Assembly: GCF_000332315.1 (NCBI RefSeq)
Contig: NZ_KB235933.1
Span: 797,557-861,556 of the forward strand
Origin: Prochlorothrix hollandica PCC 9006 = CALU 1027
GTDB lineage: Bacteria > Cyanobacteriota > Cyanobacteriia > Prochlorotrichales > Prochlorotrichaceae
Direction: 5' to 3'
Length of the DNA: 64,000 nt
The stretch's first letter is position 1; each line of letters starts with the position of its first letter. The notes under the pieces are model-generated. The model saw only the letters and a list, made by a program, of their open reading frames with translations, made no database searches and was not told where the DNA came from. This document shows, piece after piece, positions 1-10,012 of the stretch. The translations under genes were made by a program, and so were the position numbers.

Positions 1-1222
1 TGGGATTGCGCAGTAGGGCAAAGATTTCTGGAGAAAAACAGGGAATCCCCTCATATTCCAGCTTCTTACCGGTGTAAATGGTATCGCCAATGGTGAAAAC
101 CCCCGGATTGTTGAGACCAATGACATCACCGGGAAAGGCTTCATCCACGGATTCCCGATCTTGGGCAAAGAGCTTCTGGGGTCGGGAGAGGCGCACCGTT
201 TTGCCGGTGCGGGCATGGTTAACGGTCATGTCCTTTTCAAACTTGCCGGAACAGACCCGCACAAAAGCCACGCGATCGCGGTGCTTGGGGTCCATATTGG
301 CTTGCAACTTGAAAATAAAACCAGAAAACTCTGGATAATCTGGCTCAATATCGCCCTGGGTGCTGCGGTGGTAACCGGGCTTGAGTCCATAATCCAAAAA
401 GGACTTGAGAAACAACTCCACGCCGAAGTTGGTCATAGCGCTGCCAAAGAAAACAGGGGTCATGGCACCGCCATGGACTTGGGTCAAGTCAAAATCTTCC
501 CCTACCCCTTCCAGCAGTTCCACCTCTTCCTGGAGTTTGCTATAGAGATCTGGCTCCAAGAGGCGTTCCAACTGGGGATCCCCTAGGGTCAGAATTTGGT
601 TGGTGGCTTGGCGCTTGCCATGGGTGCTGCGCTCGAACAGATGAACGGTCTGGGAGCGGCGATCGAACACGCCCCGGAAGCGATCGCCGTTGCCAATGGG
701 CCAGTTCACTGCATAGGTTTTCAGAGCTAGGCGCTGTTCGATTTCATCTAATAGTTCCAGTGGCTCCCGCCCAGGCCGATCCATCTTATTCATGAAGGTA
801 AAGATGGGAATTCGGCGCATCCGACAGACTTCAAACAACTTCAGGGTCTGGGGTTCCAAGCCCTTGGCCCCATCCTCCAACATCACCGCATTGTCAGCGG
901 CGGCAAGGGTGCGATAGGTATCTTCGCTAAAGTCCTGGTGACCTGGGGTGTCCAGCAAATTGATGTGGTAGCCGTCATAGTCAAATTGCAGCACGGTGGA
1001 GGTAATGGAAATTCCCCGTTGCTTTTCCATTTCCATCCAGTCGGAGGTGGCTTGGCGCTGGCTGCGGCGGGCTTTGACGGCTCCCGCTTCCTGGATTGCG
1101 CCCCCATACAGCAGCAACTTTTCGGTGAGGGTGGTTTTCCCAGCGTCGGGGTGGGAAATGATGGCGAAATTACGGCGTTGATCGACGGCGGATTGGATTA
1201 GGGATTGGAGTTCGGCGGACAT
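1..1222 (-). CDS. prfC: Peptide chain release factor 3 (RF3), C-terminus outside window
   Basis: Translation GTPase that removes RF1/RF2 from the ribosome after termination. The reverse strand reads open from an ATG at 1222 to the window edge, giving about 407 residues of a family usually near 530, so the C-terminal part is off the left edge. Visible GTPase motifs are the P-loop HPDAGKT (about residues 24-30), DTPGHQDF and NKMD. The HPDAGKT and GHQDF forms are typical of RF3 rather than EF-G or LepA. The start is the first ATG before the conserved opening [15 protein letters not shown]. The next gene upstream is about 135 bp away on the same strand. Confidence 0.95.
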   Translation of the reverse strand, partial: MSAELQSLIQSAVDQRRNFAIISHPDAGKTTLTEKLLLYGGAIQEAGAVKARRSQRQATSDWMEMEKQRGISITSTVLQFDYDGYHINLLDTPGHQDFSEDTYRTLAAADNAVMLEDGAKGLEPQTLKLFEVCRMRRIPIFTFMNKMDRPGREPLELLDEIEQRLALKTYAVNWPIGNGDRFRGVFDRRSQTVHLFERSTHGKRQATNQILTLGDPQLERLLEPDLYSKLQEEVELLEGVGEDFDLTQVHGGAMTPVFFGSAMTNFGVELFLKSFLDYGLKPGYHRSTQGDIEPDYPEFSGFIFKLQANMDPKHRDRVAFVRVCSGKFEKDMTVNHARTGKTVRLSRPQKLFAQDRESVDEAFPGDVIGLNNPGVFTIGDTIYTGKKLEYEGIPCFSPEIFALLRNP

Positions 1223-1357
1223 GGGCGGGGCAAGGGCAACGGCGAGGGGGGGCAAGTCAGGGAAACGAGCGCCAAGGTGCACGAAGGGCGATCGCCGGGG
1301 CAAGACTTGGCGCAGCCACGACCCGCTGGCACTGCATTGTGGATTGGGGGCTGGTGC

Positions 1358-1537
1358 CTAATCCGCAGCCGCAGTGCTAGTCGTGTTTTCCTCGTTATTC
1401 GTGGTATTTTCTTCAGAACGGGTGTCCTGATGGGAACGACGGGAATTCCCACGGCCCCGGTTACGCTTACGGAACTTCCGGGCATAGGCTTCGTTGCGCA
1501 ATGCCTTTTCTTTTTTCAAGTTGCGGCGTTTGGCCAT
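1358..1537 (-). CDS. Small basic conserved protein of unknown function
   Basis: About 59 residues beginning MAKRRNLKKEKALRNEAYAR. The first half is very rich in Lys and Arg; the tail is acidic and rich in Asn and Thr, so a nucleic-acid or ribosome association is possible but not shown. I chose the ATG at 1537 because a GGAGAG ribosome-binding site lies about five bases before it; an upstream in-frame ATG at 1549 would add MESS and would overlap that site. Small proteins with this opening are common in cyanobacteria as hypotheticals. I do not recognise a named function. Confidence 0.7.
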   Translation of the reverse strand: MAKRRNLKKEKALRNEAYARKFRKRNRGRGNSRRSHQDTRSEENTTNNEENTTSTAAAD

Positions 1538-1714
1538 GGAACTCTCCAATTTACAAAGACTTTCTATTCTAACACATCATCCCAGGGGATCCTAGGCGGC
1601 TTGTCTATCAACACAGCAGGTCAAAGCGTCGGGCCAGTATCCCCCCGGTTTGCCCCTGGAGGCGATCGCCCCAGCCTTGGCCCAGGAACTGGAGGACTAG
1701 CCCAGTCCTACAGC

Positions 1715-3313
1715 CTACATCAGGGAGAGAATGCCCCCCGGTGCCCCAATACCCAGGCGACTGGCCAAACTGGGGGTGAAGGGTAACAGCACCAACACCA
1801 TCAGCAGCAGCGCCGCCAAGCCCCAGAGGGCGCGGTTATCATCGGGTTCCGTCAGTTCTTCCAGGCTGGGTCGTTCCTGTTGCCGTTGCAAGAACACCGC
1901 CAAAATAGCCCAGTACAAGACCACGGGATTACTGAGGGAAGCCACAATTAAAAAAACAATGGCGGCGATCGTGGTGCGTCCTGCGGTCTTGCGGCCATAG
2001 ATGGCCTGGACAATGCGTCCCCCATCCAACTGCCCCAGGGGTACCAGGTTCAGGGCCGTAATCACCAGCCCCAGCCAGCCAGCCACAAACAGCGGATGGA
2101 GCATGACGGTGGCATCTTGGAGTTGCCCCCCCAGGCAGAGCCGACCCAAGGTCCCCACCAACAGGGATCCCTGGAAGAAGGGGGTGGGCAGGGCAATGCC
2201 CAAGTCACCAGGGGGCAGCACCAGCCCCAGCCCCAGGGCCACCAACGCCAGAATCCCCCCCACTGCCGGACCGGCCAGGGAAATATCAAACAACACCGAT
2301 CGATTGGGCAACACCGACTCAAACCGGGTGATCGCCCCAAAGGATCCCAACTGCCAGGAGGGGATAAAGAAGGGAAAGCCCAGGCGCACCTGATGGCGGC
2401 GGGCCATGAACCAGTGGCCCAACTCGTGGCCCACCAAAATCGTGACTAACCCCAAACCAATGGGTAGGGCTTCCCGGAGGCGATCGAAGGATTCCAGCAG
2501 CTCAAAGCCATATTGCAGCCCCCCCCGCTCCAGGGCCGTAAACACCGTCACCAGGAAAATCCCCACCGCCAAGATCTGTTGGGGGAGAGTCAAAACACGG
2601 GGAGCATTGGTGCTGGGTAAAACAATGGCCGTGGGGCGATCGGTGGGATCCGCCACCAAATAGAGGCGGTAGTAGTCCCCCAGCACCTGCTGCAACTTAG
2701 TCGCCATGCGCTCATAGGATACCTGAGCTTCCCCCCGTAAATTGCCCTTAAAGATAACCCCGTCCTGATAGGGAATGGTTTCTGTGGCAAAAAAGGTATC
2801 AATGCCAAAAATACCCTTGATTTTTTGGAGATCGTCTGGAGGGACTGCTTTGAATGCAGCCGGGGGTAGGGACGGCAGGGGTTGGGGGGAGAGAGCATCG
2901 GGCGTGGACACATCCGTGGGCTGATGCTCCCCAGGGCGATCGGGGCTAACGCTGTCCCCCTCGGCTTTGAGATCGGCCCGCGCCTTTTCTTCCGCTAACA
3001 TCCGGGCCACCCGTTCCCGCAGCATTTCCTCCTGGCCCATCTCCCGCAGCCGTCGCCCCAGGTAGATGTAAACACCTGCCGCCATCAGAAAGAGAAAGAG
3101 AATCAAGGCAAAATTGACATAAATGCCCAGGGAGAATAGCCCAAAAAACAGCAGCCACGGGGCCAATAAAATAATGGACTGGAGCCAGGTCAGGATCCCC
3201 AACTTACCGTAGGGACGCGCCCGCACAAAGCCCCAGCCAATGGTTCCAAGGGCCACCAGGGCAAAGAAAATGGTTGTTGCGTTATCTGCCGCCATCGCGC
3301 TATTCCAATGCAA
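1715..3313 (-). CDS. Site-2 protease family membrane metalloprotease (M50, EGY-like)
   Basis: Intramembrane zinc protease, 532 residues. Two N-terminal membrane segments (about residues 12-30 and 42-85) precede a charged Pro-rich linker. The GNLRG motif (190-194) is typical of cyanobacterial and plastid EGY-type proteases. The zinc motif HELGH (296-300) lies in a membrane helix, and the second catalytic motif LGQLDGG (426-432) supplies the third ligand. Further helices follow to the C-terminus. The family cleaves membrane-anchored regulators or acts in thylakoid and stress responses; the substrate here is unknown. An alternative start is the internal ATG giving MAADN. It lies alone, with about 120 bp to the transporter gene upstream. 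Confidence 0.9.
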   Translation of the reverse strand: MHWNSAMAADNATTIFFALVALGTIGWGFVRARPYGKLGILTWLQSIILLAPWLLFFGLFSLGIYVNFALILFLFLMAAGVYIYLGRRLREMGQEEMLRERVARMLAEEKARADLKAEGDSVSPDRPGEHQPTDVSTPDALSPQPLPSLPPAAFKAVPPDDLQKIKGIFGIDTFFATETIPYQDGVIFKGNLRGEAQVSYERMATKLQQVLGDYYRLYLVADPTDRPTAIVLPSTNAPRVLTLPQQILAVGIFLVTVFTALERGGLQYGFELLESFDRLREALPIGLGLVTILVGHELGHWFMARRHQVRLGFPFFIPSWQLGSFGAITRFESVLPNRSVLFDISLAGPAVGGILALVALGLGLVLPPGDLGIALPTPFFQGSLLVGTLGRLCLGGQLQDATVMLHPLFVAGWLGLVITALNLVPLGQLDGGRIVQAIYGRKTAGRTTIAAIVFLIVASLSNPVVLYWAILAVFLQRQQERPSLEELTEPDDNRALWGLAALLLMVLVLLPFTPSLASRLGIGAPGGILSLM

Positions 3314-3436
3314 AGTTACGGGCGTTCTCCCTGGGAAGGGGTATGGCCATCTCTTCCTAATTTACTGGAGTTTCCCCACCCCTTTGGGTGTGGATTGCCG
3401 TTATCCAGCTCTTCCCTGGCCGTTGTCATCAAAAAA

Positions 3437-4312
3437 CTAGAGTAAACTGCGGCGCAGAGCGGGCTGAATCAACCCCAGGGACAGGCCACTAAAGGCCACC
3501 AACACCCCCAGGGCTGCCCCCAGGGATACGCCCCCAAAGGGAGCCTCTAGGACAATGCTGCCCCAACTCCAATCGCTGTGGAGGTAGAGATAGCGGACGG
3601 GTTCGATGGCGTAGCTGAGGGGATTGAGGCTGGCCACCCATTGTAACCAGGGGGGCATGAAGGAGAGGGGAGCGAGGGCAGTGCTGGCGAAGAGCAGGGG
3701 CAGGTTGGTGACAAAGATCACGGCAATTAATTCAATGTGTCCCGGCAAGCTGAAGGCCAGACCCAGGCTCAAGGCTGTGACCCCCAGCACCAGCACCATG
3801 ACGATCAGGGCCACTACCAATAGGCCAGCTAGATTGGGCAGGCTGGATCCCAGGAGGGCACTGGTGCCAATGATGGCGACGGTTTGCACCATGGTGAGGG
3901 CCATGATGTAGAGGGCGGAGGCCAGGACAATGGAAAAACGGGAGGCCAGGGGAGCCACCAGCAGCCGGTTGAGAAAGCCGAATTCCCGATCGAACATCAC
4001 CGGCAATCCCGCATTGAGGGCACCACTAAAGGCGGTGAAGACAATGACCCCGGCCCCCAAGAATTGGCCATAGCTGACCTGGTTCCCAAACAGTCCCTGG
4101 GGTGCATTTTGGAACAGGGCACCAAACAACACCAACCACATCAGGGGCTGGATCACCCCGGCGATCAGGGTGCTGGGGCGGCGTTGGAGTTGGATAAACA
4201 AGCGACGGTTGAGGGCAAAGGTTTCCTGCCAAAACTCCGGGGAGAGGAGTCCCGGTGCCGCGTCGGTGCTGAGGCTGGGCAGTTGGGGGGCGCTGGGGAG
4301 AGTGGTAGTCAT
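3437..4312 (-). CDS. ABC-2 type transporter permease
   Basis: Integral membrane subunit of an ABC exporter, 291 residues. After a soluble N-terminus there are about six hydrophobic segments and the usual ABC-2 signature region around NPLSYAIEPVRYLYL near the C-terminus. The opening FALNRRLFIQLQRRPSTLIAGVIQPLMWLVLFGALF is typical of DrrB-like cyanobacterial permeases. No ATPase gene is adjacent in this window, so the partner subunit must be elsewhere. Substrate unknown (lipids, drugs and polysaccharides are all exported by this family). Confidence 0.88.
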   Translation of the reverse strand: MTTTLPSAPQLPSLSTDAAPGLLSPEFWQETFALNRRLFIQLQRRPSTLIAGVIQPLMWLVLFGALFQNAPQGLFGNQVSYGQFLGAGVIVFTAFSGALNAGLPVMFDREFGFLNRLLVAPLASRFSIVLASALYIMALTMVQTVAIIGTSALLGSSLPNLAGLLVVALIVMVLVLGVTALSLGLAFSLPGHIELIAVIFVTNLPLLFASTALAPLSFMPPWLQWVASLNPLSYAIEPVRYLYLHSDWSWGSIVLEAPFGGVSLGAALGVLVAFSGLSLGLIQPALRRSLL

Positions 4313-4938
4313 AACGGGGAAGGGGTAGGATGGCGATCGAGGTAGGAAAACAGGATAAACTGGAGTTTTTCGAGGGAAATGGGGTGAAATAGGCTAGAAT
4401 GAAGGGAAATAGGGTGAACTGGGGTGAACTGGCGGGGCGCGATCGCCCAAGATTTAATTTTAAACCCCCAGGGTCTGGGGTGTAAGGTTACCGCTGTGGA
4501 CCTGATGGGTTGGGGGGATCTGACAGGAGATGGCCGTTGCAGTCAGCCATAAAAGCGGAGCAGCAAGGCAGGGAACAACCTAACCCATCCTATAGCAATC
4601 CCATGGGGTTCACCCAAAGCCCGCGCCTTCTGCGCCCCAGGTGACGCTGCTTCGGGGACCGGGCCATAAAAATGGTGCAGGTCGTTTAACGGTCTGCACC
4701 AGTGTTAGTGATAGTTTGTTGCGATCGAGTGACTAACCGGTTCCTAGGTTCAGGAGCCAGGGGTTAGCCACTGTCTGCGGTTCATGGGTATCTGCGATTC
4801 ATACAGCAACCCTAAATCAGTTGTAGGCATCTCGATGGCTGAAACCCTTGGTATGGTGTGACCCCGGAGGGATCACACCACACGACCCATTTAGGGCTGC
4901 TGTAGGCATCTAACGTTATGCCATCAGACTCTGGAATC
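4313..4938. other. Intergenic region, no gene seen
   Basis: About 626 bp between the ABC-2 permease and the ammonium transporter. It holds a short iteration of GGGTGAACTG near 4410-4430, and one copy of the TA-flanked palindromic element (4802-4904). No convincing coding sequence on either strand. Confidence 0.6.
4802..4904. repeat. TA-flanked palindromic element, family 1, copy A
   Basis: About 103 bp. Begins TACAGCAACCCTAAAT and ends with the inverted form ATTTAGGGCTGCTGTA; a central GC-rich inverted repeat (GTGTGACC...GGGATCACAC) forms a second stem. Six more copies lie in this window (11607, 12242, 18898, 26635, 29598, 37463). Confidence 0.9.
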
Positions 4939-6420
4939 CTACTCCGAAATACCGACACCGCTGCTGTCCTTAAGGAAGCCGCTGTAGGCTTCCATGTCAT
5001 GCTCAGCCACGTCAAGGCCAATTTTCTCCTCTTCAGGCTCCACGCGAATGCCGACGGTGGCCTGGAGAGCGTACCAAAGGCCCGCTGTGGTGATTAATGT
5101 CCAGATACCATAGGCAAAGACACCGATGAACTGGTGAATGAGCTGGGTCATGCCACCGCCGAACAAGAGACCATTCATGCCTTCAATGTGACCATTGGCA
5201 AACAGACCCACGGCCAAGGTGCCCCACACGCCATTAACCAAGTGCACCGAGGTGGCTCCCACGGGGTCATCGATCTTCAGGCTATCAAAGGTATAGACGG
5301 AGAAGACCACAAGGATACCGGCGATAAAACCGATGATGAAGGCACCGCCCATGCCCACCACGCTACAGCCAGCGGTGACTCCCACCAAGCCAGCCAGGAT
5401 GCCATTAATGGTCATGGACAGGTCAGGCTTGCCGGCGGTAAACCAAGAAGTCGCCGTGGCTGCAATGCCTCCAGCGGCTCCGGCTAGGTTGGTGGTGACG
5501 GCAATGTAGGGCACCTCTGAGTCCATGGCTAACTGAGAACCGGGGTTGAATCCAAACCAGCCAATCCAGAGAATCAAACACCCTAAGGTGGCAATGCTGA
5601 GGTTGTGACCCGGCAGAGCCTGGGGGGTTCCGTTTTCGCTGTATTTCCCTAAACGGGGACCGAGAATAAAAGCCCCAGTGAGGGCTGCCCAACCCCCGAC
5701 GGAGTGCACTAGGGTTGATCCAGCAAAATCATAGAATCCCAGTTGGTTCAGCCAACCGCCATTCCATTGCCAGCCCCCGGCGATGGGGTAAATGAAGCCC
5801 GTGAGGACTAAGCTGAAAATTAAAAAAGCCGTGAATTTAATGCGTTCAGCCACTGCCCCAGACACGATGGTGGCGGATGTACCCGCAAAGGCTGCCTGGA
5901 AGAGAAAGTCCAAGGATGGAACTAGCTTGGCTTCGGCAATATACTCGGCTTCATCAAAGCTGGGGTCAAAGAAGAGACCATCGAAATGGAACCAGCCGTT
6001 ACCCTCCCCATACATCAGGGAATAACCGATAAACCAGTAGGCAGCGGTGGCCAAGGTAAAGACAATCAAGTTCTTGGAGAGAACGTTGACAGCGTTCTTT
6101 TGGCGACAAAGCCCGGTTTCCAGCATCCCGAATCCGGCGTTCATGAAAATAACCAGGATGGCTCCCACAAAGACCCACAGGTTATTAAGCAGGAAAATGG
6201 GATACATGGGATCCATTTCCGGGGCATCTTGGGCATGGGCTGCCAGTCCCCAGCCGATGACAATGAGGGCTGTGAGGGGCACACAGGCAACCCATGCCCA
6301 CTGGAAACGGGGTAGAAATTGACGAAGGCTGTGGACGATCGCGTCGGCATCGAAGCCAGCCGCACCGGAGTGCTGCCGTCGATCCCGTGGTGTTCTGCTG
6401 TGATCTGCCATGTGCGACAT
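4939..6420 (-). CDS. amt: Ammonium transporter (Amt family)
   Basis: Ammonium channel of the cytoplasmic membrane, 493 residues. A hydrophilic N-terminus of about 35 residues leads to a signal-like hydrophobic segment ending AHAQDAPE, then about eleven transmembrane helices. Family landmarks are [33 protein letters not shown]-like [14 protein letters not shown], and the pore histidine region in [17 protein letters not shown] and [14 protein letters not shown]. The C-terminal tail ([15 protein letters not shown]) resembles the conserved cytosolic tail that contacts PII proteins. The ATG at 6420 has AGGA about twelve bases upstream. An NtcA-type promoter lies about 240 bp upstream, consistent with nitrogen control. 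Confidence 0.97.
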   Translation of the reverse strand: MSHMADHSRTPRDRRQHSGAAGFDADAIVHSLRQFLPRFQWAWVACVPLTALIVIGWGLAAHAQDAPEMDPMYPIFLLNNLWVFVGAILVIFMNAGFGMLETGLCRQKNAVNVLSKNLIVFTLATAAYWFIGYSLMYGEGNGWFHFDGLFFDPSFDEAEYIAEAKLVPSLDFLFQAAFAGTSATIVSGAVAERIKFTAFLIFSLVLTGFIYPIAGGWQWNGGWLNQLGFYDFAGSTLVHSVGGWAALTGAFILGPRLGKYSENGTPQALPGHNLSIATLGCLILWIGWFGFNPGSQLAMDSEVPYIAVTTNLAGAAGGIAATATSWFTAGKPDLSMTINGILAGLVGVTAGCSVVGMGGAFIIGFIAGILVVFSVYTFDSLKIDDPVGATSVHLVNGVWGTLAVGLFANGHIEGMNGLLFGGGMTQLIHQFIGVFAYGIWTLITTAGLWYALQATVGIRVEPEEEKIGLDVAEHDMEAYSGFLKDSSGVGISE

Positions 6421-7064
6421 CGTTAAAAAAGTTCCTAAAGGACTGAGGGATGGTTACATCCATGAAGGGGGTGAGCCGACTAGTAGCACTCGAAAAACTG
6501 GGGAATAGTGCCGCTGGGGTTTCCCTAGATTGCCGAGTAGCTTGGGTGTGAGCACACCGTGGCGTAGGGCAAGGGTGGATGCAACCTCTGTTCCAATCAA
6601 ATCAACATACGTTCAGGGGATGGTCTTGTTAAAGAAGACCGGGTTCTATGGGAGCACTATAAAGCGTTGAACCCAACGCTAGCGGTACCGTGGATAACAG
6701 CTAAAGGATCCAATGGGGTATATCAATGCCAAGATCCGAGGTCTGGTTAGTGCCTGGAGATTGCCATGGAACCCAAGGGGCAGGTCTGCATGGGTAGGCC
6801 GACCCTAGCACTACAATTGATGGCTATCTGTTGATGGCTATCTGTTGATGGCTATCTGCGGATAGGTAGGCATCCATGGCTTGCGGATCCACAGGCGGAT
6901 CCACAGATTGTTGGGCCTATGGATCTACCCGATAACCCAAATCTGGTTCCCCTGGGTGGCGGTAACTGGTTCTCGATCGAAAAAGTTCCACCACTCGTTC
7001 TAAACCGGAGTTTAGGCATCACGTTCTGATTGCACCAATTCTCTCTAGGCAAATTCTGTATCTC
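6421..7064. other. Divergent intergenic region between amt and the FetB-like gene
   Basis: About 644 bp. Holds the amt leader and NtcA-type promoter. A 14-bp unit containing TTGATGGCTATCTG is iterated three times around 6818-6858. No coding sequence seen. The promoter of the rightward gene at 7065 should lie in the last 150 bases, but I see no clear match. Confidence 0.5.
6656..6698 (-). promoter_or_regulatory. Likely NtcA-activated promoter of amt
   Basis: On the minus strand a GT-N10-AC box (6698 to 6685, GTTATCCACGGTAC) is followed after 23 bases by TATAGT (6661 to 6656), matching TA-N3-T. Known NtcA-activated promoters have GTA-N8-TAC or its GT-N10-AC core about 20-24 bases before the -10 box. 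The box matches the core but not the full GTA-N8-TAC form. Transcription would start near 6649 and leave a leader of about 230 bases. Confidence 0.5.
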
Positions 7065-7862
7065 ATGTTACTAACTTCCCTGGATCCCCTAGATGGACTC
7101 TTGGCTCTGGGTCTCGGAATTCTGGCGATCGCCCTCAGTTGGCGACATCATCTCGCCTTAGAACTATCCTTGCTGACAGCGTTTGGGCGGGCCACCCTCC
7201 AATTGCTGGTGTTGGCCTATGGCCTAGCTTTGGCCTTTAGTTTTTCCTCCCCCTGGGTCTGGGGATCTGTTTTGGTCGGGGTGGCCTTGCTCCTGGGGAT
7301 CAAAATGAATCAAACCCTAGACCACCACATTTCTGGCTGGCGACTTAGTCTGCTACTCCTGACACAATTATTGCCGCCCTTGGCCTATGGCGTGCTGGTG
7401 GTGATTCGCCCCAACCCTTGGTTTGCTAGTCCCTATTGGTTGGTGTTGGGGCTGGGGGGGCTGGGAACCCTGGCCCAAGTGGGGAGCCGATCGGGGGAAT
7501 TATTTCTGCAAACTCTCCAGGCCCAGCGGGGGGATATTGAAACCCGTCTGAGTTTAGGGGCGACGGCTGCCCAGGCGATCGCCCCCCACCGTCAGCAAGT
7601 CCTGCGCTTGGTTCTTGCGCCCCTGATCCAAACCCTGACCTTAGCGGGATTGTTGACCTTGCCCCCGTTGTTGGGGGGGTTGGTGCTGGCGGGGGTGGAT
7701 CCGGCAGTGGCGGTCTTTTATCAATTGTTGTTTTGGGGTGTGGGGTTGGCCAGTGGTATCGGCATGGCGGTGGCCGTGGTCGATCGTTTGGGCCAGCAGT
7801 ATGTCCAGGGATCGGTTGTGGGATTCCCGCGCCGATCGCCTAACACTGCCGGTAAGGGATGA
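7065..7862 (+). CDS. fetB: UPF0014/FetB-like ABC transporter permease
   Basis: Membrane protein of 265 residues with about seven hydrophobic segments. The family signature is the block around GDIETRLSLGATAAQA, followed by the LAPLIQTLTLAGLLTLPPLLGG region. In Escherichia coli FetB pairs with the ATPase FetA and is linked to iron export and oxidative-stress resistance; the substrate in cyanobacteria is not established. No FetA-like ATPase is adjacent here. It ends about 105 bp before lepA on the same strand. Confidence 0.85.
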   Translation: MLLTSLDPLDGLLALGLGILAIALSWRHHLALELSLLTAFGRATLQLLVLAYGLALAFSFSSPWVWGSVLVGVALLLGIKMNQTLDHHISGWRLSLLLLTQLLPPLAYGVLVVIRPNPWFASPYWLVLGLGGLGTLAQVGSRSGELFLQTLQAQRGDIETRLSLGATAAQAIAPHRQQVLRLVLAPLIQTLTLAGLLTLPPLLGGLVLAGVDPAVAVFYQLLFWGVGLASGIGMAVAVVDRLGQQYVQGSVVGFPRRSPNTAGKG

Positions 7863-7967
7863 TTTGCTTGGCATCTTGGCAATCCTTGGGAAACAATAGT
7901 TAATGGGGGTATCCCGCCATCCATCCCGACCCTCGATCGCAGCCCCATTCACCCCGTCCCTGCCTCT

Positions 7968-9785
7968 ATGACCGACATTGCCGTTTCCCAAATCCGTAAC
8001 TTTTCCATCATTGCCCACATTGACCATGGTAAATCGACCCTGGCCGATCGCCTGCTCCAGGCCACCGGCACCGTGGCCGATCGGGAGATGAAAGAGCAAT
8101 TCCTCGACAACATGGATTTGGAGCGGGAACGGGGGATTACCATCAAGCTCCAGGCTGCCCGCATGGACTACACCGCCCAGGATGGCCAGCAGTATGTGTT
8201 AAATCTGATCGACACACCGGGCCATGTGGACTTTTCCTATGAGGTGTCGCGATCGCTGATTGCCTGTGAAGGGGCGCTGCTGGTGGTGGATGCGTCCCAG
8301 GGAGTGGAGGCCCAGACCCTGGCCAATGTCTATCTGGCCCTGGAGCATGACCTGGAAATTATTCCGGTGTTGAACAAAATTGATCTACCGGGGTCCGATG
8401 CCGATCGCGTGGGCCAGGAGATCGAGGAAATTATTGGGCTGGACTGTAGTGGAGCCATTCACGCTTCCGCAAAGCAAGGGTTAGGGATCACGGAAATTTT
8501 GGAGTCTGTGGTGCTTTTGGTGCCTCCGCCGGAGGATAACACCCATAAACCCCTGCGGGCCTTGATTTTCGATAGCTATTACGATGCCTATCGGGGGGTC
8601 ATTGTTTATTTCCGGGTCATGGATGGGCTGGTCAATAAGGGCGATCGGGTGCGACTGATGGCCTCCGGCAAAGAATATGACATTGATGAATTGGGGGTGC
8701 TGTCTCCCAATCAAATTCAAGTGGGTTCCCTCCATGCGGGGGAAGTGGGCTATTTCGCCGCGTCCATCAAGGCCGTTGCCGATGCCCGCGTCGGCGACAC
8801 CATCACCCTCGCCAAGGCCCGCGCCCCGGAACCCCTACCGGGCTATGCCGAGGCTAAACCCATGGTCTTCTGTGGCATGTTCCCCACCGATGCCGACCAA
8901 TACCCCGATTTGCGGGAAGCCCTGGAAAAGCTGAAGCTCAGCGATGCCGCCCTGAAATATGAACCGGAAACCTCCAGTGCCATGGGGTTTGGCTTCCGCT
9001 GTGGCTTTTTGGGGCTGCTGCACATGGAAATTGTCCAGGAACGGCTGGAGCGGGAATACAATTTAGACTTGATTACCACGGCCCCCTCGGTGATTTATAA
9101 GGTGGTGCTGCTGGATGGCTCTGAAATTTATATCGATAACCCCAGCACCTTGCCCGCTCCCCAAGGGCGGGATCACATTGAGGAACCCTATGTGCGTTTG
9201 GATATCATTACGCCGGAGGGGTATGTGGGGGCGCTGATGGAACTGTGCCAAACCCGCCGAGGCACCTTTAAGGATATGAAATACCTGACCCCTGAGCGCA
9301 CGACGTTGATGTATGAAATGCCCTTGGCGGAGGTGGTGACGGACTTTTTCGATCAAATGAAGTCTCGCACTAAGGGCTATGCCAGTATGGAGTACCAATT
9401 TATTGGCTACCGCACCAATGAGCTGGTGCGCATGGATATTTTGATTAATGGGGATGCGGTGGATCCGTTGGCGTCGATCGTCCACCGGGACAAGGCTTAT
9501 TACATGGGCAAAGCCTTGGTGGAAAAGCTGAAGGAATTGATTCCCCGCCACCAATTTAAAATTCCCCTCCAGGCTTCCATTGGCAGTCGGGTCATTGCCA
9601 GTGAAAGTATTCCCGCCCTGCGCAAAGATGTGTTGGCCAAGTGCTATGGCGGGGACATTAGCCGCAAGAAAAAGCTGTTGCAAAAACAGGCTAAGGGCAA
9701 GAAACGAATGAAGTCGATCGGGACGGTCGATGTGCCCCAAGAAGCGTTTATGGCGGTCCTAAAGCTAGATCAGAAACCGAGTTAG
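7968..9785 (+). CDS. lepA: Elongation factor 4 (LepA) GTPase
   Basis: Ribosome back-translocase-type GTPase, 605 residues, full family length. P-loop AHIDHGKST (about 16-24), DTPGHVDF, and NKIDLPG are all intact. The C-terminal LepA-specific domain is present, ending in the Lys-rich segment [22 protein letters not shown] that distinguishes LepA from EF-G. The ATG at 7968 directly precedes the conserved start [17 protein letters not shown]. Single gene, transcribed rightward. Confidence 0.98.
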   Translation: MTDIAVSQIRNFSIIAHIDHGKSTLADRLLQATGTVADREMKEQFLDNMDLERERGITIKLQAARMDYTAQDGQQYVLNLIDTPGHVDFSYEVSRSLIACEGALLVVDASQGVEAQTLANVYLALEHDLEIIPVLNKIDLPGSDADRVGQEIEEIIGLDCSGAIHASAKQGLGITEILESVVLLVPPPEDNTHKPLRALIFDSYYDAYRGVIVYFRVMDGLVNKGDRVRLMASGKEYDIDELGVLSPNQIQVGSLHAGEVGYFAASIKAVADARVGDTITLAKARAPEPLPGYAEAKPMVFCGMFPTDADQYPDLREALEKLKLSDAALKYEPETSSAMGFGFRCGFLGLLHMEIVQERLEREYNLDLITTAPSVIYKVVLLDGSEIYIDNPSTLPAPQGRDHIEEPYVRLDIITPEGYVGALMELCQTRRGTFKDMKYLTPERTTLMYEMPLAEVVTDFFDQMKSRTKGYASMEYQFIGYRTNELVRMDILINGDAVDPLASIVHRDKAYYMGKALVEKLKELIPRHQFKIPLQASIGSRVIASESIPALRKDVLAKCYGGDISRKKKLLQKQAKGKKRMKSIGTVDVPQEAFMAVLKLDQKPS

Positions 9786-9829
9786 ACCCGTGCGGTGTAG
9801 GCATAGTGTTGCACTGTCCTTATCCTAGG

Positions 9830-9924
9830 GGGCACCTCGAAAAATTCAAATTTTCGTCCAGTGACCCACGCAAGAATCAGGGTTGTGGCGGGCGGCTTCG
9901 CCGCCCAACCCAATTAATCGAGGT
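9830..9924. repeat. GGGCACCTCGA palindromic element, family 2, copy A
   Basis: About 95 bp with ends GGCACCTCGA and TCGAGGT and a central GGCGGCTTCGCCGCC hairpin. Lies between lepA and the DUF1611 gene. Other copies at 11212, 13363 and 24827. Confidence 0.85.
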
Positions 9925-10012
9925 CATCTAGGGATGGCGCAATACCTGGATTTTGGCTTCTTTACCTGGAGATTAAGCCCCCTGTCTCGCTAAGGGTAGC
10001 GTTGGCGCTGAC

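Noticed and set aside
6482..6512. TAGCACTC ... AGTGCCG as a CIRCE heat-shock operator
   Set aside because: Spacing and right arm do not match TTAGCACTC-N9-GAGTGCTAA, and the gene is not a chaperone.
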